64,000 bases of DNA, taken from positions 1 through 64,000 of the forward strand of contig QHYI01000119.1 in the NCBI GenBank assembly GCA_003223245.1. Direction: 5' to 3'. The position numbers and the translations under genes were made by a program. Shown here piece by piece: positions 10,841-19,584 of this stretch. Numbering within the stretch: position 1 is the stretch's first letter; the number at the start of each line of letters is the position of its first letter. The notes under the pieces are model-generated. The model did no database searches. It saw only the letters and a program-made list of their open reading frames with translations, and was not told where the DNA came from. The DNA comes from Acidobacteriota bacterium. GTDB lineage: Bacteria > Acidobacteriota > Terriglobia > Acidiferrales > UBA7541.

Positions 10841-13126
10841 ATGCTCTCCTTGCGAATATTACTGTCCCGCATTCGTGCCATGTTCGAGCATGCAAAGGCG
10901 GACCGCGAGCTGGATGCGGAAGTTCAGTCGCACCTGGACTTGCTGGCGAAGCGTTTCATCAGGCAGGGCATGTCTGCGGAGGAAGCCCGTTATAAAGCAA
11001 GGCGCCAGTTCGGAGGGGTCACCCAACTCAAAGAAGAGCTTCATGAGCGGCGCGGGTTTCCCTACGTCGAAACCCTGTGGCGGGATGTACGCTACGCCTT
11101 TCGCCAGCTCAGGAACGCGCCGGCCTTTAGCTCCGCCGCAGTGCTGACATTGGCGCTCGGGATCGGCACCAATATTGCCGTTTTTGCCGTGGTAGACGCT
11201 GTGGTCTTCCGTCCGCTTCCCTATCCAGAGGCGAATCGACTGGTCGCCTTCGCTTCGTGGGTGACGCGAGGCACGCCGCACCCTGACCACCTGTCTTATC
11301 CGAACTTCTTCGATTTCCGCTCCGGCAATCAGGTCTTTGAACATTTCGTCAGTTACCGCGACGAGGAGTTCAGCGTCTCGGGCCGAGGGGAAGCCATTCA
11401 TGTGGATGGCGAGATTGTTTCCTGGGACCTTTTCCCTGTTCTTCAGGTTCAACCCGAATTGGGGCGCGGCTTTCTTTCAAGCGAGGAAACACCGGGAACG
11501 CATGTTGCTGTCCTCAGCCATGAATTGTGGCAAAGCTATTTTGGCGGCGACCCTGCGGTTATTGGTCAGGGCGCTACAATCAATGGCAGGACTTTCACCA
11601 TCGTCGGGGTAGCCCCTCGTGATTTCCACTTTCCTGCCGAAAGTCCATCCGTGCAGCTTTGGACCACTCTTGCCGAAGACGCAGCCGCACCGGAACCATA
11701 CCACCCGCTCACCGAGCAACGCGGAGCACGCATACTCGACGTGATTGCGCGCCTCAAACATGGCGTCACCGTGGATCAGGCGCGAGCGCAAATGGATTCC
11801 ATCGCGGCCGCACTCGCCACTCAATATCCTGGCGAAAACAAAAACCATGCCTCAACTTATATCCTTCCGGAATTGGAACGAGTTGTAGGAGACAGCCGTC
11901 AGTCCATGTTTGTTTTGCTGGCCGCTGTCTTTGTTCTCTTACTCATCGCTTGCGCCAACATCGCCAACCTTGTTATGGCTCGCAGCGTCGAGCGGGAACG
12001 CGAGGTGGCTGTTCGCGCGGCCATGGGAGCCTCGCGCGCAAATGTCGTCCGGCAACTGCTAATGGAAGGTTTGGCGCTTGGCTTTCTGGGCAGTCTGGCG
12101 GGCCTGCTTTTGGCCTTTGCTTGTCTGCGTATCTTCTTACCTCTTGCCGGGGACAGCATTCCCCGAATCTCGCTAGCCGCGGTGGATCGGCGGGTCCTCG
12201 CTTTCTCAATCACTCTAGCCTTGTTCACGAGCATTCTCTTTAGCCTTCTGCCGGCGCTTCAAGCCGCTAAGGTGGACCTTGTCCGCTCCTTGAAGGAAGG
12301 TGCAAGAGGCATTACCGGTGGCGGCGAGCGCTTTCGCAGCGTGCTGGTCTCGGGCCAAATTACTCTCGGGCTCATGCTACTCTGTGCCGCCGGATTCTTG
12401 ATTGCGGCGTTTCTGCAACTCGAGCGCCGCGATCTCGGCTTCCGCTCCGACCATGTACTCACATTCAACCTGGACCTTCCCCAGGGGCAGTACAACGCAG
12501 CAACGGGGATTCGTTTTTCAGACGAACTCTTGAAGCGCTTGCGCGCTCTTCCCGGGGTGCAATCCGCTGCGGCGGGATGGCCACTGCCGATGCAGGGCGA
12601 TCAGGTGACTATTTCATTTGACATGGAAGAGCGGCGAGCCGGCCCATCCGACCGACCCCGCTCGGATATGGCCATCGTTACGCCGGGCTATTTTCGTACG
12701 CTAGGAATCCCCCTCCTGGAAGGGCGCGACTTTACCGAGCGGGACGATCGGCAAGCACCACCCGTTTTGGTCGTAAATCAGGCTTTTGCTGACAAATTTT
12801 TCCACGGAGAGCATGCTCTAGGTAAGCGCATTGAGCCCGGCGCAACGAATGGGGGGGACGGTACCAAGCTACACGAGATAATCGGAGTCGTGGGAAACGC
12901 CAAGCAGTCGCCTGGCGGGATGGCCCCGGATCCGATCTACTACTTCCCCTTCAAACAGCTCTCCTGGGGACTCGGAAGCATTGTTCTGCGAACGGCTGTT
13001 TCCCCGCGGTCCGAGGAATCCGCCGCGCGCGCCGTGGTTGCGTCCCTCGACAGGCAGGTGCCGGTGTACCAAGTGCGGACCATGGAAGAGTTGTCGGGTA
13101 AGGCGATTGCCAACCTCGTTTTCTGA
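10841..13126 (+). CDS. ADOP-family (MacB/FtsX-type) permease, N-terminal part of a frameshifted gene
   Basis: 761 residues. Order: an N-terminal cytoplasmic helical segment typical of ADOP proteins (LDAEVQSHLDLLAKRFIRQG, then ARRQFGGVTQLKEE), TM1 near 90-120 (FSSAAVLTLALGIGTNIAVF), a MacB-like periplasmic core, a three-helix FtsX block near 340-470, a second TM segment and a second periplasmic core. The reading ends at TGA (13124-13126), just where the last FtsX block should start, and that block is encoded in the -1 frame by the next entry. ADOP permeases usually lack a dedicated ATPase gene beside them, and none is seen here. One missing C in the run gttttctgatg would restore a single protein of about 890 residues. 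It is therefore a pseudogene, a sequence error or a split gene. Confidence 0.88.
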   Translation: MLSLRILLSRIRAMFEHAKADRELDAEVQSHLDLLAKRFIRQGMSAEEARYKARRQFGGVTQLKEELHERRGFPYVETLWRDVRYAFRQLRNAPAFSSAAVLTLALGIGTNIAVFAVVDAVVFRPLPYPEANRLVAFASWVTRGTPHPDHLSYPNFFDFRSGNQVFEHFVSYRDEEFSVSGRGEAIHVDGEIVSWDLFPVLQVQPELGRGFLSSEETPGTHVAVLSHELWQSYFGGDPAVIGQGATINGRTFTIVGVAPRDFHFPAESPSVQLWTTLAEDAAAPEPYHPLTEQRGARILDVIARLKHGVTVDQARAQMDSIAAALATQYPGENKNHASTYILPELERVVGDSRQSMFVLLAAVFVLLLIACANIANLVMARSVEREREVAVRAAMGASRANVVRQLLMEGLALGFLGSLAGLLLAFACLRIFLPLAGDSIPRISLAAVDRRVLAFSITLALFTSILFSLLPALQAAKVDLVRSLKEGARGITGGGERFRSVLVSGQITLGLMLLCAAGFLIAAFLQLERRDLGFRSDHVLTFNLDLPQGQYNAATGIRFSDELLKRLRALPGVQSAAAGWPLPMQGDQVTISFDMEERRAGPSDRPRSDMAIVTPGYFRTLGIPLLEGRDFTERDDRQAPPVLVVNQAFADKFFHGEHALGKRIEPGATNGGDGTKLHEIIGVVGNAKQSPGGMAPDPIYYFPFKQLSWGLGSIVLRTAVSPRSEESAARAVVASLDRQVPVYQVRTMEELSGKAIANLVF

Positions 13127-13515
13127 TGCTTTTGGTGGGCAGCTTTGCCGCAATTGCCGTGTTACTGATTGTGATTGGGCTCTACGGCGTTTTAGCCTAT
13201 TCGGTGGTCCGGCGAACCCGCGAAATCGGCATGCGAATCGCTCTGGGCGCTACTCGTGGTGCTGTTCTCAGGATGGTCCTTCAGCGCGCCTCGCGCCTGG
13301 TCTTTGCTGGCTTACTGGTCGGCTTGGCAGGGGCGCTCGCCGAGAGCTATTGCCTCCAAAAACTGCTCTCCACGGTTTCGGGCGTCCGCCCTGAGAGTAC
13401 CGGCCTTCTGCTTCTTGCGTGCGCCGCGATTGTCATTGCCAGCGCGATGGCCGCTTATTTTCCAGCTCGGCGCGCAGCTTCCATTGACGTGATGCAAGCT
13501 TTGAGGACCGAATAG
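13126..13515 (+). CDS. C-terminal FtsX block of the ADOP permease, in the -1 frame
   Basis: 129 residues with three or four membrane helices and the family motif RRTREIGMRIALGATRGAVL, ending in YFPARRAASIDVMQALRTE, the standard end of FtsX/MacB permeases. The first ATG overlaps the stop of the upstream reading (tgatg), so translation could in principle restart by coupling. No good Shine-Dalgarno sequence is visible. Read together, the two parts give a full ADOP permease. Whether this is a functional split, a decaying gene or an assembly indel cannot be told from sequence alone. Confidence 0.85.
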   Translation: MLLVGSFAAIAVLLIVIGLYGVLAYSVVRRTREIGMRIALGATRGAVLRMVLQRASRLVFAGLLVGLAGALAESYCLQKLLSTVSGVRPESTGLLLLACAAIVIASAMAAYFPARRAASIDVMQALRTE

Positions 13516-13568
13516 GTCGTGCCTGCAGAAGGAACGAAAAATGGGCGTGGAGGTTCGGCTTGCCCCGG

Positions 13569-13880
13569 CTAAAGTTTTACTTCGCTGATTTGGATGACGG
13601 GCTGGATGTTCGTGTAATTCGGAACGTCGCCCATGATTTCCTCGGCGTGCGGGCCAAAAGCCGATTGAAAAGCTTCCACGGAATCGAATTGCAGCTGCCC
13701 GATCGCCAGATAAGGGGCGGCGGAGCCAGGGACCCCGCCGCTGATGCCCTGTTCTACGGCGACGCCCCTTAGCGCCGGGCCCAAAAGTCGCTGGACCAGC
13801 GGGATATGTTTGTTGCAGTAATAGCTCATGTCGAAATGACTGCCTTGGTTGTTGGGGTACACCACCGTAACTTTGATCAT
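13569..13880 (-). CDS. EthD-family small protein
   Basis: 103 residues from ATG 13880, the usual length for EthD-domain proteins; a longer reading to 13946 has no support. Motifs are MIKVTVVYPNNQGSHFDMSY at the N-terminus, then YCNKHIPLVQRLLGP, and a C-terminal MGDVPNYTNIQPVIQISEV. These match the alpha/beta-barrel EthD family, named from ethyl tert-butyl ether degradation but mostly of unknown function. It is convergent with the ADOP gene and divergent from the carboxyltransferase cluster. The specific reaction is unknown. Confidence 0.85.
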   Translation of the reverse strand: MIKVTVVYPNNQGSHFDMSYYCNKHIPLVQRLLGPALRGVAVEQGISGGVPGSAAPYLAIGQLQFDSVEAFQSAFGPHAEEIMGDVPNYTNIQPVIQISEVKL

Positions 13881-14094
13881 GGTCTTCGTCGGCTGCTTTC
13901 CGTAAGGTCTGCCATTAGACTGCGGGCAAACTTCGGCGTCAAGCATAGCCGCCGTTGGCCATCCGATGACCCGGCCGCAGAGCTTCCGGCTTGCGGTTCG
14001 CGCAAGTCCGGCAAACCTCGTATACTGTGAGCCGTGACTGGGTAGCAGTCGATTTTATGAGTATCCAACGCTTATCATTGCGCGAGGCTCTAGC

Positions 14095-15771
14095 GTGGCC
14101 GCTTCCGTTCTGAAAACTGGCGCAAATCGCAAATCCCCCGACTTCGAAAAAAACACGCGCCGCATGATCGATCTGCTCACGGAAGTTAAGAACGAGGAAG
14201 AACAGATTCGGCAAGGTGGCGGAGCGAAAGCGATCGAGTCGCAGCACAAAAAGGGCCGCCTGACGGCCCGCGAGCGTATCGCGAAATTGACTGATCCCAA
14301 CTCGCACTTCTTCGAGCTTGGCATCTACGCGGCGTTCGAAATGTACGAAGAGTGGGGTGGCGCGCCTTGCGCGGGCACGATTACCGGCCTCGCCAAAGTT
14401 TGCGGCCGCACGTTCATGATTATCGCGAATGATGCCACGGTGAAAGCCGGTGCATTTTTTCCCATGACCACGAAAAAAGTCATTCGCGCGCAGAATATCG
14501 CTATCGAGAATCACATCCCCACCATTTATCTCGTCGACTCTGCAGGCGTCTTCTTGCCACTGCAGGAAGATGTTTTCCCCGACACTGACGATTTCGGCCG
14601 CGTTTTTCGCAACAATGCGGTCATGAGCGCCATGGGCATTCCGCAAATCACGGCCATTATGGGAATGTGCGTTGCCGGCGGCGCGTATCTTCCGGTGATG
14701 TGTGATCACATCCTGATGACCGAAGGCTCAGGACTCTTTCTCGCGGGGCCCGCCCTGGTGCAAGCTGCTATTGGCCAAAAATCTTCAGCGGAGGACTTGG
14801 GCGGTGCGAAGATGCACGCGCAGATCAGCGGGACGGTGGACTTTCGCGAAGCGGATGACGAAGCGTGTCTGAAACGCGTCCGTGCGCTGGTAGATAAAAT
14901 AGGGGCGCCCGCTCCTTCTCCCTTTAGCCGGGTGAAACCGCGCGACCCACTTTATTCCGCCGACGAAATCTACGGGATTTTCTCCAGCGACCCCGCAAAG
15001 CAGTACGACATGCACGAAATTCTCGCGCGCATTGTGGACGCGGGAGAATTCGAGGAATACCGTGCCGAGTATGGCGAAACGGTGCTGTGTGGCTACTCGC
15101 GCATTGGCGGGTGGGCCGTGGGCATTGTGGCGAATCAGAAGAAGCACGTACAGACGTTGGCGCGCGGTTCAGACCAGAAACGCATCGAGTTTGGCGGCGT
15201 CATCTACACGGAATCCGCGGAAAAGGCTGCGCGATTCATTTTGGATTGCAATCAGAATCGCATCCCGCTCCTGTTTTTCCACGACGTCAACGGCTTCATG
15301 GTCGGCAAAGACGCCGAATGGAGCGGCATCATTCGCGCGGGAGCGAAAATGGTTAATGCTGTAGCCAACAGCGTGGTGCCCAAAATTTCCGTGATTTGCG
15401 GAGGCAGTTTTGGCGCCGGGCATTACGCCATGTGCGGCAAAGCGTACGATCCCCGGTTCATTTTCGCCTGGCCGACCGCACGGTACGCGGTGATGAGCGG
15501 CGAGTCCGCCGCGGGCACGCTCGTCGAAATCAAACTGAAGCAGCTGGAACGCGAAGGGAAGAAAGCAGACGAAAAGCAGAAGAAAGAACTCTACGAATCC
15601 GTTCGCGCCACCTACGAGCACCAAACCGATCCGCGCTACGCGGCTGCGCGCCTTTGGGTCGATGCAATTATCGATCCTGCCCACACGCGCGAGGCCCTGA
15701 TCTGGGCGCTCGAAGCCGCCTCACTTAATCCTCAAATTCCTGAGCTCAAGACCGGTGTCCTCCAAACATGA
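14095..15771 (+). CDS. Acyl-CoA carboxylase beta subunit (carboxyltransferase), probably methylcrotonyl-CoA carboxylase
   Basis: 558 residues from a GTG at 14095. It has the crotonase-fold carboxyltransferase halves of biotin-dependent acyl-CoA carboxylases. The N-half runs from GRLTARERIAKLTDPNSHFFE to AGGAYLPVMCDHILMTEGSG; the C-half contains LLFFHDVNGFMVGKDAEWSG and GGSFGAGHYAMCGKAYDPRF, patterns nearest to methylcrotonyl-CoA rather than propionyl-CoA carboxylase. The enzyme would carboxylate 3-methylcrotonyl-CoA with CO2 carried on biotin. The matching biotin carboxylase/BCCP subunit is not in the window. The following HMG-CoA-lyase-like and enoyl-CoA hydratase genes support a leucine/isovalerate role. 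Geranyl-CoA or another branched acyl-CoA remains possible. Confidence 0.88.
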   Translation: MAASVLKTGANRKSPDFEKNTRRMIDLLTEVKNEEEQIRQGGGAKAIESQHKKGRLTARERIAKLTDPNSHFFELGIYAAFEMYEEWGGAPCAGTITGLAKVCGRTFMIIANDATVKAGAFFPMTTKKVIRAQNIAIENHIPTIYLVDSAGVFLPLQEDVFPDTDDFGRVFRNNAVMSAMGIPQITAIMGMCVAGGAYLPVMCDHILMTEGSGLFLAGPALVQAAIGQKSSAEDLGGAKMHAQISGTVDFREADDEACLKRVRALVDKIGAPAPSPFSRVKPRDPLYSADEIYGIFSSDPAKQYDMHEILARIVDAGEFEEYRAEYGETVLCGYSRIGGWAVGIVANQKKHVQTLARGSDQKRIEFGGVIYTESAEKAARFILDCNQNRIPLLFFHDVNGFMVGKDAEWSGIIRAGAKMVNAVANSVVPKISVICGGSFGAGHYAMCGKAYDPRFIFAWPTARYAVMSGESAAGTLVEIKLKQLEREGKKADEKQKKELYESVRATYEHQTDPRYAAARLWVDAIIDPAHTREALIWALEAASLNPQIPELKTGVLQT

Positions 15772-15823
15772 AGAGGTTCGGAGTCGCTAGTTTTGAAAGT
15801 CGAAAGAAGAGCAGAACCAATAC

Positions 15824-16759
15824 ATGGAAGACGTAAAGCTAATTGAATGCCCGCGAGATGCTTGGCAGGGACTTCAAGAATTCATCCCCACAGAATACAA
15901 AGCCGAGTATCTGAAGGAGCTAATGCTCGCCGGTTTTCGGCACATTGACGCAGTAAGCTTTGTTTCGCCAAAGCACGTCAAGCAGATGGCGGACAGCGAA
16001 GAGGTAATGGCAAAACTCAATGCGTCAATTGCTTCCGTGAATTCCGACCAGCAAAATCGCCGGCAAGACGCCGGCGCTGCGAGGGAACCTTCAGAAATTA
16101 TCGGCATTGTTGTGAACGAGATGGGATTACAGCGTGCTCTCGCCACGCCGGGGGTAACGACCATAGGCTACCCGTATTCCATCTCTGCGTACTTCCGCCG
16201 CGCCAACGCCAACATGACGCGCGCCGAATCCCGCACGCTCGTCGAAAGACTAAAAAAGCAAACAACTGCCGCAAATCGCGGGTTGGTAATCTATATTTCG
16301 ATGGCCTTTGGAAATCCTTATGACGAGCCCTGGGGACCGGAAATCGTGGCCGATACTTTGGAGTGGCTCAAGGACCTCCGGGTGCGCACCGTTTCTTTGG
16401 CCGATACCGTCGGCACCGCCACACCGGAACTTGTCGGCGCTCTCTATCGCCAGGTAAAAGATCACGTTGCGGGAATCGAGTTGGGCGTCCACCTGCACAG
16501 CCGCCCAGAGAGGGCCGAGGAAAAAATTCTCGCTGCGTATGAAGCGGGATGTCGCCGGTTTGACAGCGCGCTGACTGGTCTTGGCGGCTGTCCCTTTGCC
16601 GGAGACCGTCTGGTCGGCAATATCGCTACCGAAGACGTTCTTGCGGCGCTGCGCAAAGCCGGGGCCGACCCCGGAATCGAGCCGGCGGGGCTTTCGAAGG
16701 CCCTCGAAATGACCAATGAGATTCGCGCAAAATATGCTCATGCTCCACTCGTGAACTGA
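15824..16759 (+). CDS. Hydroxymethylglutaryl-CoA lyase-like protein
   Basis: 311 residues, a TIM-barrel of the DRE-TIM metallolyase superfamily. The start ATG at 15824 gives the usual N-terminus (VKLIECPRD). The glycine-rich cysteine loop GLGGCPFAGDRLVGNIATED is classical for HMG-CoA lyase, which splits HMG-CoA into acetoacetate and acetyl-CoA at the end of leucine breakdown. Two positions differ from the textbook enzyme: the opening motif reads PRDAWQGLQ instead of PRDGLQ, and the metal-site strand reads HLHSRPE instead of HFHDT. Residues 75-91 (SDQQNRRQDAGAAREP) are extra and are encoded by a small palindromic repeat. It follows the carboxyltransferase by 52 bases and precedes the hydratase by 16. 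The lyase class is secure; the exact substrate is not. Confidence 0.83.
   Translation: MEDVKLIECPRDAWQGLQEFIPTEYKAEYLKELMLAGFRHIDAVSFVSPKHVKQMADSEEVMAKLNASIASVNSDQQNRRQDAGAAREPSEIIGIVVNEMGLQRALATPGVTTIGYPYSISAYFRRANANMTRAESRTLVERLKKQTTAANRGLVIYISMAFGNPYDEPWGPEIVADTLEWLKDLRVRTVSLADTVGTATPELVGALYRQVKDHVAGIELGVHLHSRPERAEEKILAAYEAGCRRFDSALTGLGGCPFAGDRLVGNIATEDVLAALRKAGADPGIEPAGLSKALEMTNEIRAKYAHAPLVN
16058..16076. repeat. Palindromic repeat inserted in frame within the lyase gene
   Basis: cgccggc (16058-16064) and gccggcg (16070-16076) flank aagac, a 7-bp stem with a 5-base loop. The surrounding bases encode about 17 residues not expected in the lyase family. The sequence resembles small GC-rich intergenic palindromes rather than coding DNA. 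Confidence 0.6.
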
Positions 16760-16775
16760 GAGGAGATATGAATTT

Positions 16776-17561
16776 ATGTTTTCCACGCTGATTCTTGATA
16801 ACTCCGGCCCCGTCGCCACCATCACGCTGAACCGTCCGGACAAACGCAACGCCATTTCCGCCACCATGATTGCCGAGTTGCAAACCGCGCTCGACGAAGT
16901 CGAGAAAAGTCACGCGCGCGTCGTGATTCTCACCGGAGCGGGCAAGGCGTTTTGCTCAGGCATGGATCTGGAGATGCTCGCGGCTATCGCCCAGCAATCT
17001 GCCGCTGAAAACCAGGAGGATTCGCGGCGGATGGCGAAAATGCTGCGCCGTATCTGGAGTTTTCCGCGGCCGATGATCGCTGCCGTCAATGGCGCCGCTC
17101 TCGCGGGCGGGTGCGGCATCGCCACCTTGTGTGACTTTACGCTCGCCGTGCCTGAGGCTAAGTTTGGCTATACCGAAGTCAAAATTGGCTTTCTTCCCGC
17201 GCTCGTTTCCGTCTTTTTGATTCGCCAAATCGGGGAAAAACGAACCAGGGACCTCCTGCTTACGGGACGGATTATCGAGGCAGAAGAAGCCAAGGCCATG
17301 GGCTTGGTCAACGAAATTGTTCCTGCGGAAAATCTTCTTCCGCGTTCGAAGGAGCTGGCTGACCTCTTGATTGCCGCGAGTCCCGCAAGCCTCTCGCGCG
17401 CCAAACGTTTGATGACTTCTGCTGCGGCCACCAGCGTCGATCACGACCTCGAGCGCGCCATCCTCGAAAACGCGCGCATTCGTTGCACTCCCGACTTCAA
17501 GGAAGGGCTTGCCTCGTTCCTCGAAAAGCGCAAACCCGTCTGGCAAGGCAAGCCGGAATAG
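16776..17561 (+). CDS. Enoyl-CoA hydratase/isomerase family protein, probable methylglutaconyl-CoA hydratase
   Basis: 261 residues with the crotonase fold. TLNRPDKRNAIS near residue 17, GAGKAFCSGMDL (CoA and oxyanion region) and NGAALAGGCGIATLCD are the usual landmarks. The second catalytic glutamate is present in FGYTEVKIGFLPA, but the first position (GGGCE in rat enoyl-CoA hydratase) is Gly here (AGGCGI), so the chain relies on one acid. This pattern is seen in several methylglutaconyl-CoA hydratase-like proteins. Its place behind the carboxyltransferase and lyase suits hydration of 3-methylglutaconyl-CoA to HMG-CoA. It starts 16 bases after the lyase, preceded by GAGGAGA. Confidence 0.85.
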   Translation: MFSTLILDNSGPVATITLNRPDKRNAISATMIAELQTALDEVEKSHARVVILTGAGKAFCSGMDLEMLAAIAQQSAAENQEDSRRMAKMLRRIWSFPRPMIAAVNGAALAGGCGIATLCDFTLAVPEAKFGYTEVKIGFLPALVSVFLIRQIGEKRTRDLLLTGRIIEAEEAKAMGLVNEIVPAENLLPRSKELADLLIAASPASLSRAKRLMTSAAATSVDHDLERAILENARIRCTPDFKEGLASFLEKRKPVWQGKPE

Positions 17562-17576
17562 GCCGAGAGAAATCGC

Positions 17577-18014
17577 ATGCTCGAATATCACGATGCAAGA
17601 GTGCGCGTCCGCTACGCGGAGACCGATCAAATGGGCGTGGTGTATCACGCGAACTTTCTGGTGTGGTTTGAAGTCGGCCGAGTGGAATTAATGCGCGCGC
17701 TCGGCGTGGAATACAAAAAGATGGAACAAGAGGACGATTGTCACATCATGGTGGCAGACGTGCACTGCCGCTATCATCATCCCGCGCGATACGACGAGGA
17801 ACTGCGCATCCGCACGCGCATCGCCGAATCGAAGAACCGCGTGGTGGTGTTTTCCTACGAAGTCATTCGCGACTCGGATGGTACGGTTTTAGCCAACGGC
17901 GAAACAACGCACGTGATTTGCGGGGGCAATGGACGCCCGAAACTGTTGCCGGAAAAATACCGCAAGCTTATGGGAGCAGCAGGCGTGCCTGAGCCGTACC
18001 GGAGCCGCGCATGA
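17577..18014 (+). CDS. Acyl-CoA thioesterase, YbgC/FadM (4HBT) family
   Basis: 145 residues, a single hot-dog domain. The signature RYAETDQMGVVYHANFLVWF contains the catalytic aspartate (here in ETDQMG) and the conserved YHANF, followed by EVGRVELMRALGV. Such enzymes hydrolyse short- or branched-chain acyl-CoA thioesters. It lies 15 bases after the hydratase and its stop overlaps the start of hutH (atga), so it belongs to the same transcript. It probably releases CoA from intermediates of the upstream pathway; the substrate is not predictable from sequence. Confidence 0.9.
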   Translation: MLEYHDARVRVRYAETDQMGVVYHANFLVWFEVGRVELMRALGVEYKKMEQEDDCHIMVADVHCRYHHPARYDEELRIRTRIAESKNRVVVFSYEVIRDSDGTVLANGETTHVICGGNGRPKLLPEKYRKLMGAAGVPEPYRSRA

Positions 18015-19534
18015 GCGTTCTGTTGACGGGCAACGACCTGACGTTTGCGCAGCTTTATGGCGTGGCCCTGCGCCAAGAAAACGTGGGGCTCAGCCCTGCG
18101 GCTGTCGAACGAATGAAAGCGTCCCGCGCAGTAGTAGAGCACGTGGTTGCTTCTGGATCGACCGCGTACGGAATCAACACCGGCTTTGGCAAGCTTGCGT
18201 CAGTACGCATTTCTCATGAGCAAGTAAAGCAGCTGCAAGTGAATTTGGTACGTTCGCATTCAAGTGGCGTGGGCGCCCCGTTAAGCGAAGCTGAAACAAG
18301 AGCGATGATGCTGCTGCGCGCAAACGCGCTGGCCAAGGGCCTGAGTGGCGTCCGGCCGCGCGTCGTGGAAACGCTGTGCCAGATGCTGAACGCAAAACTA
18401 CACCCCGTGATTCCGTCGCAAGGTTCCGTGGGTGCTTCGGGTGACTTAGCGCCATTGGCGCACCTTGCGCACGTGATGATCGGCGAAGGCCAGGCGCTAT
18501 TTGGCGGCGAAATCTTGCCCGGAGGCGAAGCCCTGAAGCGCGCGGGCATCGTGCCGCTCGAACTGGAAGCCAAAGAAGGCCTTTCCCTGCTCAATGGCAC
18601 ACAAGCAATGCTCGCGCTGCTAAGTCTCGCGCTAGACGAAGCCGACCTGTTGGTGGACACCGGGGACGTGGCCGCCTCGCTCTCGCTCGATGCCCTGCGC
18701 GGCAGCCCGGGCGCCTTCGATGCGCGCATTATGCATGCGCGCGCCTATCCTGGCGCTGCCACGACGGCGCGCAATCTGGCGCACTTGAACGAAGGCAGCC
18801 AGATTCGTGAGTCGCATCGTGCGGCCGAGAAAGATCCGCGCGTGCAGGATGCCTACAGTTTGCGCTGCACGCCGCAAGTTCACGGCACGGTGCGCGATGC
18901 GCTGGCTCAAGCACGAGAAATTGCCGCAGTCGAGTTAAACAGTGCGACGGACAACCCGCTGGTTTTCGTGCGCAATGGCGCAGACGGCGACATTGTCAGC
19001 GGCGGCAATTTTCACGGCCAGCCACTCGCCATGGCCGCAGATCAAGTTGCGATTGCGCTCGCCACGCTCGGCGGCATTGTGGAGCGGCGCGTCGAACAGA
19101 TGACCAATCCTTTGACTAGCTTGTTGCCGGCCTTTCTGACGCCCGAGCCAGGCTTGAATTCTGGATTCATGATTGCGCAGGTAACCGCCGCCGCGTTGAC
19201 CAGCGAGAACAAGGCGCTGGCGACTCCACACTCCGTGGATTCCATTTCCACATCTGGAAATCAGGAAGATTATGTATCCATGGGAATGAGCGGGGCCCGG
19301 CGCCTCGATCGCATGCTTAAAAATCTTCGCAATACGATTGCGATTGAGCTGCTTTGCGCCTGCCAAGGGATTGATCTCCTTGCGCCGTTGAAGACTGGCA
19401 AGTTGGCCACCAAGGCCTACGAAATTGTGCGGGCGAAGTCCCGTATGCTTTCCGTTGATCGGCCGCTCGGCGCTGACATCGAAGCGGTCTCGGCGTTGAT
19501 TGCCGACGGAGCAATCGCAGCGATCTTGCACTGA
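18011..19534 (+). CDS. hutH: Histidine ammonia-lyase
   Basis: 507 residues. The enzyme eliminates ammonia from L-histidine to give trans-urocanate using the self-made MIO group. The MIO tripeptide Ala-Ser-Gly is at 142-144 within SQGSVGASGDLAPLAH. Tyr53 in GSTAYGINTGFGKLA and the NSATDNPLVF segment are also conserved. The length is normal. The ATG overlaps the thioesterase stop by four bases. No other hut gene (hutU, hutI, hutG) is nearby, so histidine breakdown is either scattered in this genome or the lyase serves another role. Tyrosine or phenylalanine lyases share the fold, but the motifs fit histidine best. Confidence 0.93.
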   Translation: MSVLLTGNDLTFAQLYGVALRQENVGLSPAAVERMKASRAVVEHVVASGSTAYGINTGFGKLASVRISHEQVKQLQVNLVRSHSSGVGAPLSEAETRAMMLLRANALAKGLSGVRPRVVETLCQMLNAKLHPVIPSQGSVGASGDLAPLAHLAHVMIGEGQALFGGEILPGGEALKRAGIVPLELEAKEGLSLLNGTQAMLALLSLALDEADLLVDTGDVAASLSLDALRGSPGAFDARIMHARAYPGAATTARNLAHLNEGSQIRESHRAAEKDPRVQDAYSLRCTPQVHGTVRDALAQAREIAAVELNSATDNPLVFVRNGADGDIVSGGNFHGQPLAMAADQVAIALATLGGIVERRVEQMTNPLTSLLPAFLTPEPGLNSGFMIAQVTAAALTSENKALATPHSVDSISTSGNQEDYVSMGMSGARRLDRMLKNLRNTIAIELLCACQGIDLLAPLKTGKLATKAYEIVRAKSRMLSVDRPLGADIEAVSALIADGAIAAILH

Positions 19535-19584
19535 GAAGCCGTGTCAATACCAGCTCCGACAAGGAAATCAAAAATGACCCGCGC

